Shown: positions 6,857 to 13,827 of the stretch, one piece after another
Numbering within the stretch: position 1 is the stretch's first letter
Layout: every line of letters begins with the position of its first letter
NCBI GenBank assembly: GCA_044426085.1
Contig: JAWXUU010000024.1
Coordinates: 1 to 16,603 of the forward strand
Direction of reading: 5' to 3'
From: JAWXUU01 sp044426085
GTDB lineage: Bacteria; Bacillota; Clostridia; Christensenellales; CAMQZB01
DNA length: 16,603 nucleotides
Notes under the pieces: model-generated
The model's database searches: none
The model's input: only the letters and a program-made list of their open reading frames with translations
Told to the model about the DNA's origin: nothing
Made by a program: the position numbers and the translations under genes

Positions 6857-7954
6857 ATGAAACTAGGGGTTGTTGGACTTCCAAATGTGGGAAAAAGCAC
6901 ACTTTTTAATGCTATAACTAAGGCGGGGGCAGAATCTGCGAACTATCCGTTTTGCACAATCGAACCGAACGTGGGCACTGTTGTTGTTCGCGATGAGCGT
7001 CTTGACAATTTGAGAGAGCTTTACAACAGCAAAAGACTCGTTCCAACTGCTATTGAATTCGTTGATATCGCGGGACTTGTTAAGGGTGCTTCAAAAGGTG
7101 AAGGGCTCGGAAATAAATTCCTTTCGCACATTCGCGAAGTTGATGCTATTGTGCACGTTGTTAGAGCCTTTGAAGATGAAAATATCACCCATGTGGACGG
7201 CAAAATCAATCCGCTTTCTGATATGGAAACAATCAATATGGAACTTGCGTTTGCCGATATGGAAACTGTTTCTAAAAGATACGATAAAGCACTTGGCATG
7301 AGAAAAGGTGGCGACAAAAAATACCAAATTGAAGCTGACCTTTTGAAGAGTATTCTCGACACGCTTGAAGAAGGGAAATACGTTCGCAATATGGATTTCA
7401 CACCTGAAGAAGCTGATTATGTGAAACACTTGTTCTTGCTTACTTCAAAGCCTGTTATATACTGCGCAAACATCGCAGAAGACGACGTTGCAACGCCAGA
7501 AGAAGATTTGCCACTTGTTTGCGCAATCAAGGAAGAAGCCAAAAAGGAACACGCGGAAGTTATTGTTATATCTGCGAAAATTGAAGAGGAAATCGGCAAT
7601 CTTGACGACGAAGATAAAGCTATGTTTTTGGAGGATTTGGGGCTTAGCGAAAGCGGACTTGACAAACTTGTTGCGTCTTGTTATTCACTTTTGGGACTTA
7701 TTTCTTACCTTACTGCAGGCGAACAAGAAGTTAGAGCTTGGACAATAACTAAAGGCACAAAAGCACCAGGCGCGGCAGGCAAAATCCACACCGACTTCGA
7801 ACGCGGTTTTATCAAAGCGGAAGTTGTGGCATACGATGCACTTATGGAACTTGGCGGATACGTGAAAGCAAGAGAAAAAGGCAAAGTGAGAATCGAAGGA
7901 AAAGAATACATCGTTCAAGACGGCGACGTGATTTTGTTTAGATTTAACGTTTAA
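6857..7954 (+). CDS. ychF: YchF/OLA1 family P-loop ATPase
   Basis: This 365-residue protein is a full-length YchF, a universally conserved ribosome-associated P-loop NTPase of the Obg-related group that prefers ATP and acts as a negative regulator in oxidative stress. The P-loop GLPNVGKST is at residues 7-15. Switch-region residues include YPFCTIEPNVG, and the G3 motif and its surroundings read DIAGLVKGASKGEGLGNKFL (about 69-88). In place of a GTPase NKxD motif it has YCANIAED, as expected for an ATP-preferring member. A coiled-coil segment lies in the middle, and a TGS domain closes the protein (from about 280, ending GDVILFRFNV). The ribosome binding site is GAGG, eight bases before the ATG. 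It stands alone: plus-strand promoter upstream, strong terminator downstream, and divergent from ileS. Confidence 0.97.
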   Translation: MKLGVVGLPNVGKSTLFNAITKAGAESANYPFCTIEPNVGTVVVRDERLDNLRELYNSKRLVPTAIEFVDIAGLVKGASKGEGLGNKFLSHIREVDAIVHVVRAFEDENITHVDGKINPLSDMETINMELAFADMETVSKRYDKALGMRKGGDKKYQIEADLLKSILDTLEEGKYVRNMDFTPEEADYVKHLFLLTSKPVIYCANIAEDDVATPEEDLPLVCAIKEEAKKEHAEVIVISAKIEEEIGNLDDEDKAMFLEDLGLSESGLDKLVASCYSLLGLISYLTAGEQEVRAWTITKGTKAPGAAGKIHTDFERGFIKAEVVAYDALMELGGYVKAREKGKVRIEGKEYIVQDGDVILFRFNV

Positions 7955-7984
7955 AAATATTTTTTAATTTATATACGATAGTTA

Positions 7985-8023
7985 TGGTGAGATAAAACAA
8001 ATGTTTTATCTCACCATTTTTTT
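7985..8023 (+). terminator. Rho-independent terminator of ychF
   Basis: A perfect 14-bp stem (tggtgagataaaac / gttttatctcacca) with loop aaat is followed by seven Ts. It begins 30 bases after the ychF stop. On the minus strand the same stem could help stop the converging operon. Confidence 0.93.
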
Positions 8024-8054
8024 AATTATAATACAGCGGTGACACCAGCGCAGC

Positions 8055-8089
8055 ATGCACCCAAAAATTTTCTCTGACTTTGGGTGCAT
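8055..8089. terminator. Hairpin at the end of the four-gene operon
   Basis: An 11-bp perfect stem (atgcacccaaa / tttgggtgcat) with a 13-base loop lies about 30 bases past the stop of the converging minus-strand operon. There is no good T tract on the minus side, so it may be an RNA 3'-end stabiliser, with true termination at the ychF hairpin. Confidence 0.4.
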
Positions 8090-8120
8090 TTCAATTATCT
8101 AACAACTGATTTCTCGCTGT

Positions 8121-9032
8121 TTATTTTGTATATCTTGACAAATATGCACGCACTTTATCATTTAGCGTCATTTTATCCACGAACTCATGAACTCCATAAT
8201 ATTTCACTTCAAATTCAATTCCTAAATCAAAAAATGCCATTTTTATTGGCTCAATAGCTTTATAGAACCATCCGAACCCTTCATGCTCTTGCATTAGTTT
8301 GCCACAACACTTTTCTTCTACCGATTTTGGCAACTCTGCAGAAAACGGTACTTCCCAAACACAATTTATCAAAGTCAATTTTTTAGGACTTATTTTCCCA
8401 CTTGCACATGCGTTATACAGCGCCAAGGAATGTTTGAACATTTGCATAGCATCATACCGCATATTTTCGCCAAATCTGCCCGATAAATTTTCAATGACTT
8501 TAAGAAAAATCTCCGCAGTGCCTTTCTTTTGATAGCTTTCCTTTTCAAGATACGCAGGCTTGATTTCAATCTTTTTAGACGCAAACCATTCTGTCATTTT
8601 CATCTCGCAAGCAATGATATTCCCGCCGTCTTCCGACTCCAAAAACGCATCTAAATTTGCAGGCTTGCCCGCGATTTTTTCATTCAATGTGTAAAACTGC
8701 TTTTCATATGAAACGCCATATTCAACGCCTTCAAAAATCGCATTTTCGTTTCGGAATATATTATACGTCATTGCAGAAGAGGAATAAATGGTCTTCATAC
8801 TGCCATTAAGTTCATTCCCACTGCCTTTTTTGTATTCTGCTTCGGCTTTTTCGCCCATTGGCTCATAAATATTATCTTGCAAGTTTTCAAAACGAAATTG
8901 TCGATTGGAATGCTCGATTCCACTTTCAGAAACTTCATAACTTTCATTTGGTTTGTTCAATCTATTTTTTAAGATATTAAATATTGTAAAATTCATACTA
9001 TTTTTATTTGTCTTTCCATCTTTTTTTAACAT
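8121..9032 (-). CDS. Putative PD-(D/E)XK nuclease, PGN_0703-like
   Basis: This soluble 303-residue protein has no signal peptide or membrane segment. In the middle, ANLDAFLES (about 125-133) then IIACEMKMTEW (about 139-149) give the D...(D/E)xK arrangement of PD-(D/E)XK nucleases: Asp 128, Glu 143, Lys 145. Ahead of it the segment SSSAMTYNIF (84-93), and behind it a helix MRYDAMQMFKHSLALYNA, match my recollection of the PGN_0703 family of putative restriction endonucleases; that family name is inference. Two starts are possible: ATG at 9032 (AAGGG upstream, chosen) or TTG at 9050 (AAAGG upstream), which adds six residues. It is the last gene of the 12175-8121 operon, 38 bases after the multidomain protein. 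Base composition is AT-rich compared with ileS. DNA cleavage is likely; target and partner are unknown. Confidence 0.6.
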   Translation of the reverse strand: MLKKDGKTNKNSMNFTIFNILKNRLNKPNESYEVSESGIEHSNRQFRFENLQDNIYEPMGEKAEAEYKKGSGNELNGSMKTIYSSSAMTYNIFRNENAIFEGVEYGVSYEKQFYTLNEKIAGKPANLDAFLESEDGGNIIACEMKMTEWFASKKIEIKPAYLEKESYQKKGTAEIFLKVIENLSGRFGENMRYDAMQMFKHSLALYNACASGKISPKKLTLINCVWEVPFSAELPKSVEEKCCGKLMQEHEGFGWFYKAIEPIKMAFFDLGIEFEVKYYGVHEFVDKMTLNDKVRAYLSRYTK

Positions 9033-9070
9033 ATTTTTTACACCCTTCAATCTTTTTTACCTTTATATTA

Positions 9071-10852
9071 TCAAAATTCCAAACAGCCATCGCAACGATA
9101 ATGCTCGTCATATTCGATACTGTAATCTTTGATATCAAATATTTTAACGATTTCTTGAATTTCGCCGTTGGTAACACATTCATCAACAAAAATTATATGT
9201 TTTGCGTTCACCCAATCATAAAGCACTCTGCCCCGTGGATATGTTGCGAAATCAATGTTATCTTTTACGCCAAAAATTTCATTCCAAACAATATCATGAC
9301 CAAAGTCGCTATCTATTTTGCCAGTCTTTTTATCTGAATATGATAGGTCACTTGACTTTAGCTTCACGATTTGATGTCGCTGAAAAATACCATCAGGCAA
9401 TGCCCAAAAAATTCCAACTTTCACTTCTTTTATATATAACTTTGCAAAAAGTTCACATGATAAAATCGCATAATCTTTCCCATTAGAATACATCCTTTCC
9501 CCTGTTGCGATATCCACACAATTTATTTCCCCCTTATAATTTTCAATTGCGAACTTCTCACAAAGTGTTGCTAGTTTATAATTTGCCACATCTTTAACGT
9601 TTCTTTTTGCAATATCCAGAGTGTCTATCACTTCATTTTTGAAAGCTTCCAGCCCACACTTTTCTGCTTCCGCATTCAAAAATTTGAGGTCAAATCTGTT
9701 TATGTTGTGCCCAACCAATATTGAATTTCCACAAAATGCTTTGAAGTCGCTTATCGCTTCAACAATGTTCGGTGCATTTTCAAGCTGATCATTTGTTACT
9801 TCTGTTATCTCCGTTATTAAACTAGAAATCTCTTTTTTAGGCTTCACGAAAGTTTTGAAAATACCATGCATTTTTCCGTTGAGTAATTCCACTGCTGATA
9901 TCATTATTATTTCATCACTTTCAATATCAATTCCAGATGTTTCAATTTCAATGCAAATATACCGTTGATTTTTTAATGCTAGGTTATCAATTTTCGCACC
10001 AGTATAAATGTTATATGCTGGAAATATTTTTTTATATCGCGCATTATCTTCCTGCAAAATATACAGCACCAACTCCTTACCGCAACAACAATCTGCAGAA
10101 ACAATCTGCGGTATGATCGTTTCGTTTGGAACAATTTTAGTTATATGTTTTCTTACACAATCCCCAATTTCAAAGACGTTATCTAGGTTATCTTCGTTAT
10201 AAAATTGCATAAGGACAAAACATTCTTTATCTTTATCTTTATATTCTGATTTAAGAACAACATCCTTTATTTTGCTGTCAAATTCCTCGGTTGTACCACC
10301 TTGAATAATGTGAGCCGTCCCTTTTTTATTCTTTAAAAAGTCTAAAAGGTAAAGCGTATCAAAGCAAAACAAAGGACAATCGAAGAAAATACTTTCAAAT
10401 GCTAGTATCAATTTTGAGAAATCCGACAGCGATTTTTGAGTTTGAAAATCACCTTGATACTTTGCAAAATTTTCTAAATGCAAAATTTCGCAGTTATTTT
10501 CCCCCTCACTTTGTGCGATAAATCCATACAGCAACTCGACTTTATCATTCATGTGCTGGGCAAATTTTTCAATTATAGCTTTGTCGCAAGAGTTATCGAC
10601 ATCACCGCATATCGTTATTATAGTCATGTAACTTTCTCTGATTGTTCTTTCAATATTCTCTATATTTTTTCCAAAATCACTTTCATTTTCGCTTTTAATC
10701 AAGATTTCTTTAACATTATAATAGCAATTTTCACCACTTATTGTCGATAGCTCATTTTTGACACGCTCGCCGAATTCTCCAACATATACGACTGTCACAG
10801 TTATGTCTTGGCATTTAAAATTGCTGTTTGTTTCATTGATTTTGTTTCCCAT
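9071..10852 (-). CDS. Three-part protein: possible FtsZ-like N-terminus, DEDD exonuclease-fold domain, PRGRV-motif C-terminal domain
   Basis: 593 residues, cytosolic, ATG preceded by GGAG. Residues about 296-475 are a DnaQ/PolC-type exonuclease fold: ICIEIETSGID (299-309, motif I), LVGHNINRFDLKFLN (379-393, motif II), IDTLDIAKR and YKLATLCEKFAI (the spacing seen in PolC), then DYAILSCELFAKLY (460-473) where motif III should be. Catalytic residues look altered: the first motif I Asp is Glu 302; at motif III the usual His and Asp align with Ser 456 and Tyr 461. Glu 304 and Asp 388 remain. Residues about 16-265 resemble an FtsZ/tubulin layout: VVYVGEFGERVKNEL at the start, TIITICGDVDNSC in place of the GGGTGTG loop, then a C-terminal-like part (KGTAHIIQGGTTEEFDSKIK and after). 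This is tentative. Residues about 478-593 (GIFW, YPRGRV at 538-543, DEHYRC) resemble small stand-alone bacterial proteins of unknown function. It is the third gene of a nuclease operon. Confidence 0.6.
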   Translation of the reverse strand: MGNKINETNSNFKCQDITVTVVYVGEFGERVKNELSTISGENCYYNVKEILIKSENESDFGKNIENIERTIRESYMTIITICGDVDNSCDKAIIEKFAQHMNDKVELLYGFIAQSEGENNCEILHLENFAKYQGDFQTQKSLSDFSKLILAFESIFFDCPLFCFDTLYLLDFLKNKKGTAHIIQGGTTEEFDSKIKDVVLKSEYKDKDKECFVLMQFYNEDNLDNVFEIGDCVRKHITKIVPNETIIPQIVSADCCCGKELVLYILQEDNARYKKIFPAYNIYTGAKIDNLALKNQRYICIEIETSGIDIESDEIIMISAVELLNGKMHGIFKTFVKPKKEISSLITEITEVTNDQLENAPNIVEAISDFKAFCGNSILVGHNINRFDLKFLNAEAEKCGLEAFKNEVIDTLDIAKRNVKDVANYKLATLCEKFAIENYKGEINCVDIATGERMYSNGKDYAILSCELFAKLYIKEVKVGIFWALPDGIFQRHQIVKLKSSDLSYSDKKTGKIDSDFGHDIVWNEIFGVKDNIDFATYPRGRVLYDWVNAKHIIFVDECVTNGEIQEIVKIFDIKDYSIEYDEHYRCDGCLEF

Positions 10853-10905
10853 TTTTGTCTCCTTTTTTGATTGAATATGGAATATTCGTATTGTACGAAG
10901 TATTG

Positions 10906-10931
10906 TTTTGCAAGGATTTCTCCTTGCAAAA
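10906..10931 (-). other. Intercistronic hairpin with GAAA tetraloop
   Basis: In the minus-strand transcript an 11-bp perfect stem (ttttgcaagga / tccttgcaaaa) closes a GAAA loop, starting eight bases after the stop of the upstream gene. The 87-base gap also holds a second, imperfect stem around TTCGTA/TACGAA. There is no T tract (next bases are CAATAC), so it looks like an RNA processing or stability element that sets the ratio of the two flanking genes, not a terminator. Confidence 0.6.
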
Positions 10932-10939
10932 TTATATGT

Positions 10940-11752
10940 TTAAACTATTTCTTTTATTTCAAAACCATTTTGCGACACAACCACCTCAAGTGGTGTTATC
11001 CCCCAAATTTTCATGAGGCTTATCACATTTTTATTTTTTTCCTTATCGCAAAGTTCTTTGTGCGCCTGGCTGTGCTTGTCAAACATCACTGCCATTTTCA
11101 CGTTTTCAGCTGTGGTTTGATATTTTTTATAAAATTGATTGTTTAGTTTGTCGAAATATGTTTTGATTTCCAAAACACAACGAAGAAGCGTTTCTTTGCT
11201 GTGGCTTCCATTCTCAATTTCATCAAAGTTGCTTTCATCATACTTGCTAAATATTGGCATTTTTTTATATTCCACAACAAATAGCGTGCCGTTTCTTTCA
11301 ATCAATAAGTCAATTTTATCGCCACGACCTTTTGATGTTGGAACTTGATAGTCCACAAAATTATATTCGCCTATTTTTTGCAGTTTTTGAAAGCAATGCA
11401 CTGCTTTATCCTCAATTTTTTGTTTCGACTTACCATCTTTACCAGTGCTCTTTTTGTAGATATATTTAAGCAAATAGGAAATTTCTGTTGAAACTATACC
11501 CTTATCATATTTCCTGCCACCTGAAGAATAGGTTGCATTTTCGTCTGTTTTTGCAAGCTTAAAATCGGAATTTTCTGCGATTTTTTGCAAAACAAATTCT
11601 GCTATAAGCTCTGTTATAAGCACTCCGTCTGTCGAGTAATTACTTTTCTCTGTTTTAACGTGATTTGCAACTATGCTCTCTTTATATAGCTTGCTATAAT
11701 TAAAAGAATTTAATTGTTCTATCATTTCTCCACTTGTTCGATTTCGATTCAT
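10940..11752 (-). CDS. Putative PD-(D/E)XK nuclease
   Basis: A 270-residue soluble protein. The nuclease signature is clear: GDKIDLLIERNGTLFVVEYKK (143-163 region) gives Asp 148, Glu 161 and Lys 163 across a beta hairpin, the classic DX(n)EXK of restriction-endonuclease-like folds. An upstream Glu (Glu 90, in STEISYLLKYIY) and a later helix (ETLLRCVLEIKTYFDKLN, 187-204) fit the fold. The final part (VKMAVMFDKH, VISLMKIWGI) forms further strands like those in Card1/DUF1887-type or RecB-like nucleases, but I cannot assign a named family. The start ATG has only a weak GGTG site. The gene lies 57 bases after the 121-aa gene and 87 bases before the three-part protein, all in one orientation and probably one transcript. 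AT-rich. DNA or RNA cleavage is inferred from the motif only. Confidence 0.6.
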   Translation of the reverse strand: MNRNRTSGEMIEQLNSFNYSKLYKESIVANHVKTEKSNYSTDGVLITELIAEFVLQKIAENSDFKLAKTDENATYSSGGRKYDKGIVSTEISYLLKYIYKKSTGKDGKSKQKIEDKAVHCFQKLQKIGEYNFVDYQVPTSKGRGDKIDLLIERNGTLFVVEYKKMPIFSKYDESNFDEIENGSHSKETLLRCVLEIKTYFDKLNNQFYKKYQTTAENVKMAVMFDKHSQAHKELCDKEKNKNVISLMKIWGITPLEVVVSQNGFEIKEIV

Positions 11753-11809
11753 TTCACACCGCTTTTTCGTTCAATCAACACATTGCCACCCATTTATCAA
11801 GCACTTTTG

Positions 11810-12175
11810 TTATTTCTGTCTTTTAACAAAATAACTTGCATTTTTGATTCCCGTTTTATCATGACCGACCCATTTTCGCACAGCAGAACCACTGCCATAT
11901 TCGCTAGCATACTTGCCGTATTGATATAGATATCCAAAACAAGCGCCAATGCCTTGTTTTTCGCTTTTTGTCATTTCTTCGCAAAAAATATCACTGCGAT
12001 ATTTCACATATGCCTCAACTGGCGGAATCTGCAAAACATCGTTGCAAAACTTGATGTTGCGTTGCAGTTCTTTGTTTGAGAGATCGGAAATAAAGGCTTC
12101 AAAATATTTTGACCCCTCCACAAAACTTCTGCTACCCTTGTAGGTTCTTACAAAATCTTCAATATTAAATACCAT
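11810..12175 (-). CDS. Conserved-looking small protein of unknown function (121 aa), first gene of nuclease operon
   Basis: I do not recognise this protein. It is 121 residues, soluble, without a signal peptide or membrane segment. It opens with a predicted helical part (FNIEDFVRTYKGSRSFVEGSKYFEAF), has a central IPPVEAYVKYRSDIFCEEMTKSEKQGIGACFGYLYQYGKY region, and ends with a basic tail (HDKTGIKNASYFVKRQK). The tail and size would suit a nucleic-acid-binding or small partner protein, but that is a guess. The start is firm: GAGGTG lies five bases before the ATG, and a strong promoter is placed just upstream. As the promoter-proximal gene it is likely made in the greatest amount. It could be a regulator, antitoxin-like partner or structural subunit for the downstream nucleases. 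Confidence 0.7.
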   Translation of the reverse strand: MVFNIEDFVRTYKGSRSFVEGSKYFEAFISDLSNKELQRNIKFCNDVLQIPPVEAYVKYRSDIFCEEMTKSEKQGIGACFGYLYQYGKYASEYGSGSAVRKWVGHDKTGIKNASYFVKRQK

Positions 12176-12196
12176 TTTCGCACCTCGCTATATATA

Positions 12197-12225
12197 TAAA
12201 TACCACACTTTTTCCTATTTGTCAA
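12197..12225 (-). promoter_or_regulatory. Predicted promoter of the four-gene nuclease operon
   Basis: A consensus -35 TTGACA (12220-12225), a 17-base spacer and TATTTA (12197-12202), followed by alternating TA sequence, lie directly before the 121-aa gene. The leader is only about 15-20 bases, just enough for the GAGGTG site. The rest of 12176-12483 contains the opposite operon's terminator and a weak plus-strand hairpin (12318-12338) with no gene. Confidence 0.75.
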
Positions 12226-12373
12226 TAGTTTTTACAATATTTGTATACATACATTAAATTTTTTATTTTAAATTCCACATTCTACCGCATTTAGGCAGTG
12301 TCGCTTTTGATGTTGTCAATAACAAAAATTCTGTTATTTTTTATTAGCAATTCAGATATAGTGTTGAAATTTG

Positions 12374-12418
12374 CAAAAAATACAAAAACAACATCCGTAA
12401 AGAAGCGGACGTTGTTTT
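12374..12418 (-). terminator. Rho-independent terminator of the sugar operon
   Basis: Read on the minus strand, a 13-bp stem with one G-T pair (AAAACAACGTCCG / CGGATGTTGTTTT) and an 8-base loop is followed by TGTATTTTTT. It lies 66 bases beyond the isomerase-like stop codon. Confidence 0.85.
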
Positions 12419-12483
12419 ATAGAGATTATATAATGATGAGAATTATAACTAGCTTGCTAATTATGTTTTAGGCTGATTTATTA

Positions 12484-13827
12484 TCAAATTTCGATAATTT
12501 CCATGCCGAGAAGTTTTGCGTATGCTTTCATTTCACTTGCTACGTCTGCCCAAACAACTGAATAGTGGTGTGGAACTTCGTTATCTGTGATTTTGTAGAT
12601 TGCTTCGCGAACTGGAGTTTTGATTTTCACGTTCACCATAGAGCCTGGTGTGTACATATCTGTTTTAACCGCTTCACCGCTTGCGATAAAGAGTTTATAT
12701 ACTCCGCCGATATTGCAAAATCTTGCGAATGTGACAGCACCTTCTTTTAGCGTTGCACGGAGTGCTGTGCCTTGACCTGCGAGTGGGTGATCGCCCATAA
12801 CTGGTTTGCATGATGGACAAACGAGTGATGGTGCGGCATTTCCGCAGTGCCAGAATGTGAATGTGTTTGCTTCTTCGTTGATATTGATCATGTCTGTCAC
12901 GAAACTTGGTTGGTTTGTGATGATGTTTTCAACCATATATGCAAGCCCTGCATCCACGTCGCCTTCACACATGATGTGTTTGCCTTCGTCGGCTAGTCTG
13001 CCGATAACTGCACAAGGTGTTGTTTTGAGTGCGCCCATTTCTGGCCAGCATTTTAGCGTTGCATAATCATAGCCAGTTTCTTCGAACACTTCGCGAACTG
13101 CCATGATAAGTCTTGCATGGTTTTCGATGTAGCCTTCTGGAAGGTTTTTATCAATTTCTGTTGTGATTGTTGCAATTTCCGCTGCGATTTCTGCGTCAGA
13201 ATATTTTTCCATTTTGTCGAAAATGATTTTCAAATCAGTTTCTTCCATTCTCACGCCGAAAACTCTTCTTATAAGACCTTCGTCAAATGCACAGTTATAG
13301 AAAGCTGTTGGACGATAGCCAAGAAGTCCAAGGAAAGTTCTTTTCATGTTTTTTGCGATATTGTAAGACATGAAGATATCTGTTAGTTCTTTTTCTACCC
13401 TTGCATCTGTTTCGTCGCCGAACACGAAATAGCAAACACCGCCAAGACGTTTGATTGATGCTGAGTTCATTGTTGCTGAAACAAGTGCGTTTGAAAGAAG
13501 TCTTCCGCCGCCTAGTTCTGGTTCTTGAAGTGCCCACAAGATTATTGGTGTGTGGTTCATTTCTTCAGAGAGTATTGTTCCAAAATCGTCGCCAGAGAAT
13601 GAGCCATAAAGATACACGATAACATCCACATCGTTTGCTTTGAATGTTTCCACTGCTTTATAAAGATCGTCATTGTTATCGATATAGTTATCAAATCCCA
13701 CGATGTTATATTGTGGGTATGTAGTTTTCAAATATTCTTCATATTTTGCACGTCGTGCAATAGAAGTTTCTCTTGGCCATCTGCCAGAGACTGTTGTTAT
13801 AAATCCAACGTTTAGTTGTGTTTTCAT
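12484..13827 (-). CDS. L-fucose/L-arabinose isomerase-family sugar isomerase-like protein
   Basis: This 447-residue cytosolic protein belongs to the FucI/AraA superfamily (COG2407-like), which interconverts aldoses and ketoses with a divalent metal. Supporting segments are an N-terminal Rossmann-like part (VGFITTVSGRWPRE; DVDVIVYLYGSFSGDD), GLLGYRPTAFYNCAFDE (167-183), LKCWPEMG (258-265), and the metal-site elements CEGD (Glu 288), FVTDM (Asp 312) and FWHCGNAAPSL (His 327). These correspond in order to the Glu-Asp-His ligands of FucI. It is shorter than E. coli FucI (about 590), as usual for the FucI-like group, whose substrates are mostly unknown. Its start abuts the stop of the preceding gene (TAAATG), implying coupled translation with the URO-D-like protein. 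Tandem stops (TGA TAA) end it. Last gene of the sugar operon. Confidence 0.82.
   Translation of the reverse strand: MKTQLNVGFITTVSGRWPRETSIARRAKYEEYLKTTYPQYNIVGFDNYIDNNDDLYKAVETFKANDVDVIVYLYGSFSGDDFGTILSEEMNHTPIILWALQEPELGGGRLLSNALVSATMNSASIKRLGGVCYFVFGDETDARVEKELTDIFMSYNIAKNMKRTFLGLLGYRPTAFYNCAFDEGLIRRVFGVRMEETDLKIIFDKMEKYSDAEIAAEIATITTEIDKNLPEGYIENHARLIMAVREVFEETGYDYATLKCWPEMGALKTTPCAVIGRLADEGKHIMCEGDVDAGLAYMVENIITNQPSFVTDMININEEANTFTFWHCGNAAPSLVCPSCKPVMGDHPLAGQGTALRATLKEGAVTFARFCNIGGVYKLFIASGEAVKTDMYTPGSMVNVKIKTPVREAIYKITDNEVPHHYSVVWADVASEMKAYAKLLGMEIIEI

Noticed and set aside
12318..12342. Plus-strand terminator hairpin (aataaca / tgttatt with T run)
   Set aside because: The stem is only 7 AT-rich pairs and no plus-strand gene precedes it.
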